In this document: positions 63,842-64,000 of the stretch, one piece after another
Numbering within the stretch: position 1 is the stretch's first letter
Layout of the letters: each line of letters opens with the position of its first letter
Origin: Lethocerus indicus
Lineage: Eukaryota; Arthropoda; Insecta; Hemiptera; Belostomatidae
NCBI GenBank assembly: GCA_019843655.1
Contig: JACDQD010000003.1
Location: forward strand, 33,158,224-33,222,223
Direction of reading: 5' to 3'
DNA: 64,000 nucleotides
Program-made: the position numbers and the translations under genes
The notes under the pieces: model-generated
Told to the model about the DNA's origin: nothing
Databases searched by the model: none
The model's input: only the letters and a program-made list of their open reading frames with translations

Positions 63842-64000
63842 GTACCTCACCTCAAATTCCTTCCCCTTAGTAGTTGTGCACACTGCCCCTTTATTTTTTG
63901 TTCTTTTAATTGTATATTTTTTTAATTACTGTCTAGTTGTTGATTTTTCATTCCCTATTTCTCTCTGTTGTATGTGTTAGGATCATCATTATTATTATTT
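63842..64000 (+). other. Start of the next pumilio intron, cut by the window edge
   Basis: Begins with GTACCT after exon E. It is T-rich, and no acceptor or further exon is recognised before the window ends. Confidence 0.6.

Overview
The window looks like arthropod, most likely insect, nuclear DNA. The evidence is a split gene with GT/AG introns, long TA arrays, an interstitial TTAGG-type (insect telomere) tract, and spliced exons that encode a Pumilio protein. The species cannot be fixed from sequence alone. It is not obviously Drosophila: the Pumilio residues differ from what I recall of the fly protein, and TTAGG telomere repeats are absent from flies.

Region 1 to about 60,900 holds no protein gene I can support. 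It is mostly unique, CpG-containing DNA with microsatellites: at least six (TA)n arrays plus GA, GGGA, GGA and GGT tracts. It also contains a 98-bp perfect palindrome (39735-39832), a degenerate ~24-bp tandem array (28500-28815), a 112-bp-period duplication (3840-4022) and a 71-bp-period tandem repeat (51980-52134). Pumilio lies on the + strand and its first visible exon begins at a splice acceptor, so much of this region may be one very long pumilio intron; that is inference. In its middle sits a strong candidate recursive splice site (long pyrimidine run, CAG, then GTGAGT; 30923-30949), about 160 bp after a short open frame that could be an exon.

Scattered over 12-56 kb is a previously unnamed (to me) short dispersed element, with about six recognisable copies or fragments in both orientations. 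Its core closely resembles a type I hammerhead ribozyme: a 4-bp helix I (GCTA/TAGC), CTGAAGA, a short GGC/GCC helix II, (G)AAA, a self-complementary ACCGGT helix III and a TC cleavage position. The best copies are 33400-33436 (-), 52232-52268 (+) and 50106-50142 (+). The three best copies each carry deviations at or next to conserved core positions, so present activity is doubtful. The family is still the most unusual signal in the window.

Region 60,909-64,000 contains five consecutive internal coding exons of a pumilio orthologue (60909-61128, 61789-61928, 62449-62584, 62890-63027, 63752-63841). Their phases (1,0,1,1,1) join without a break to give about 241 codons of the low-complexity region upstream of the PUF RNA-binding domain. 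The start codon, upstream exons and the PUF repeats lie outside the window or were not recognised.
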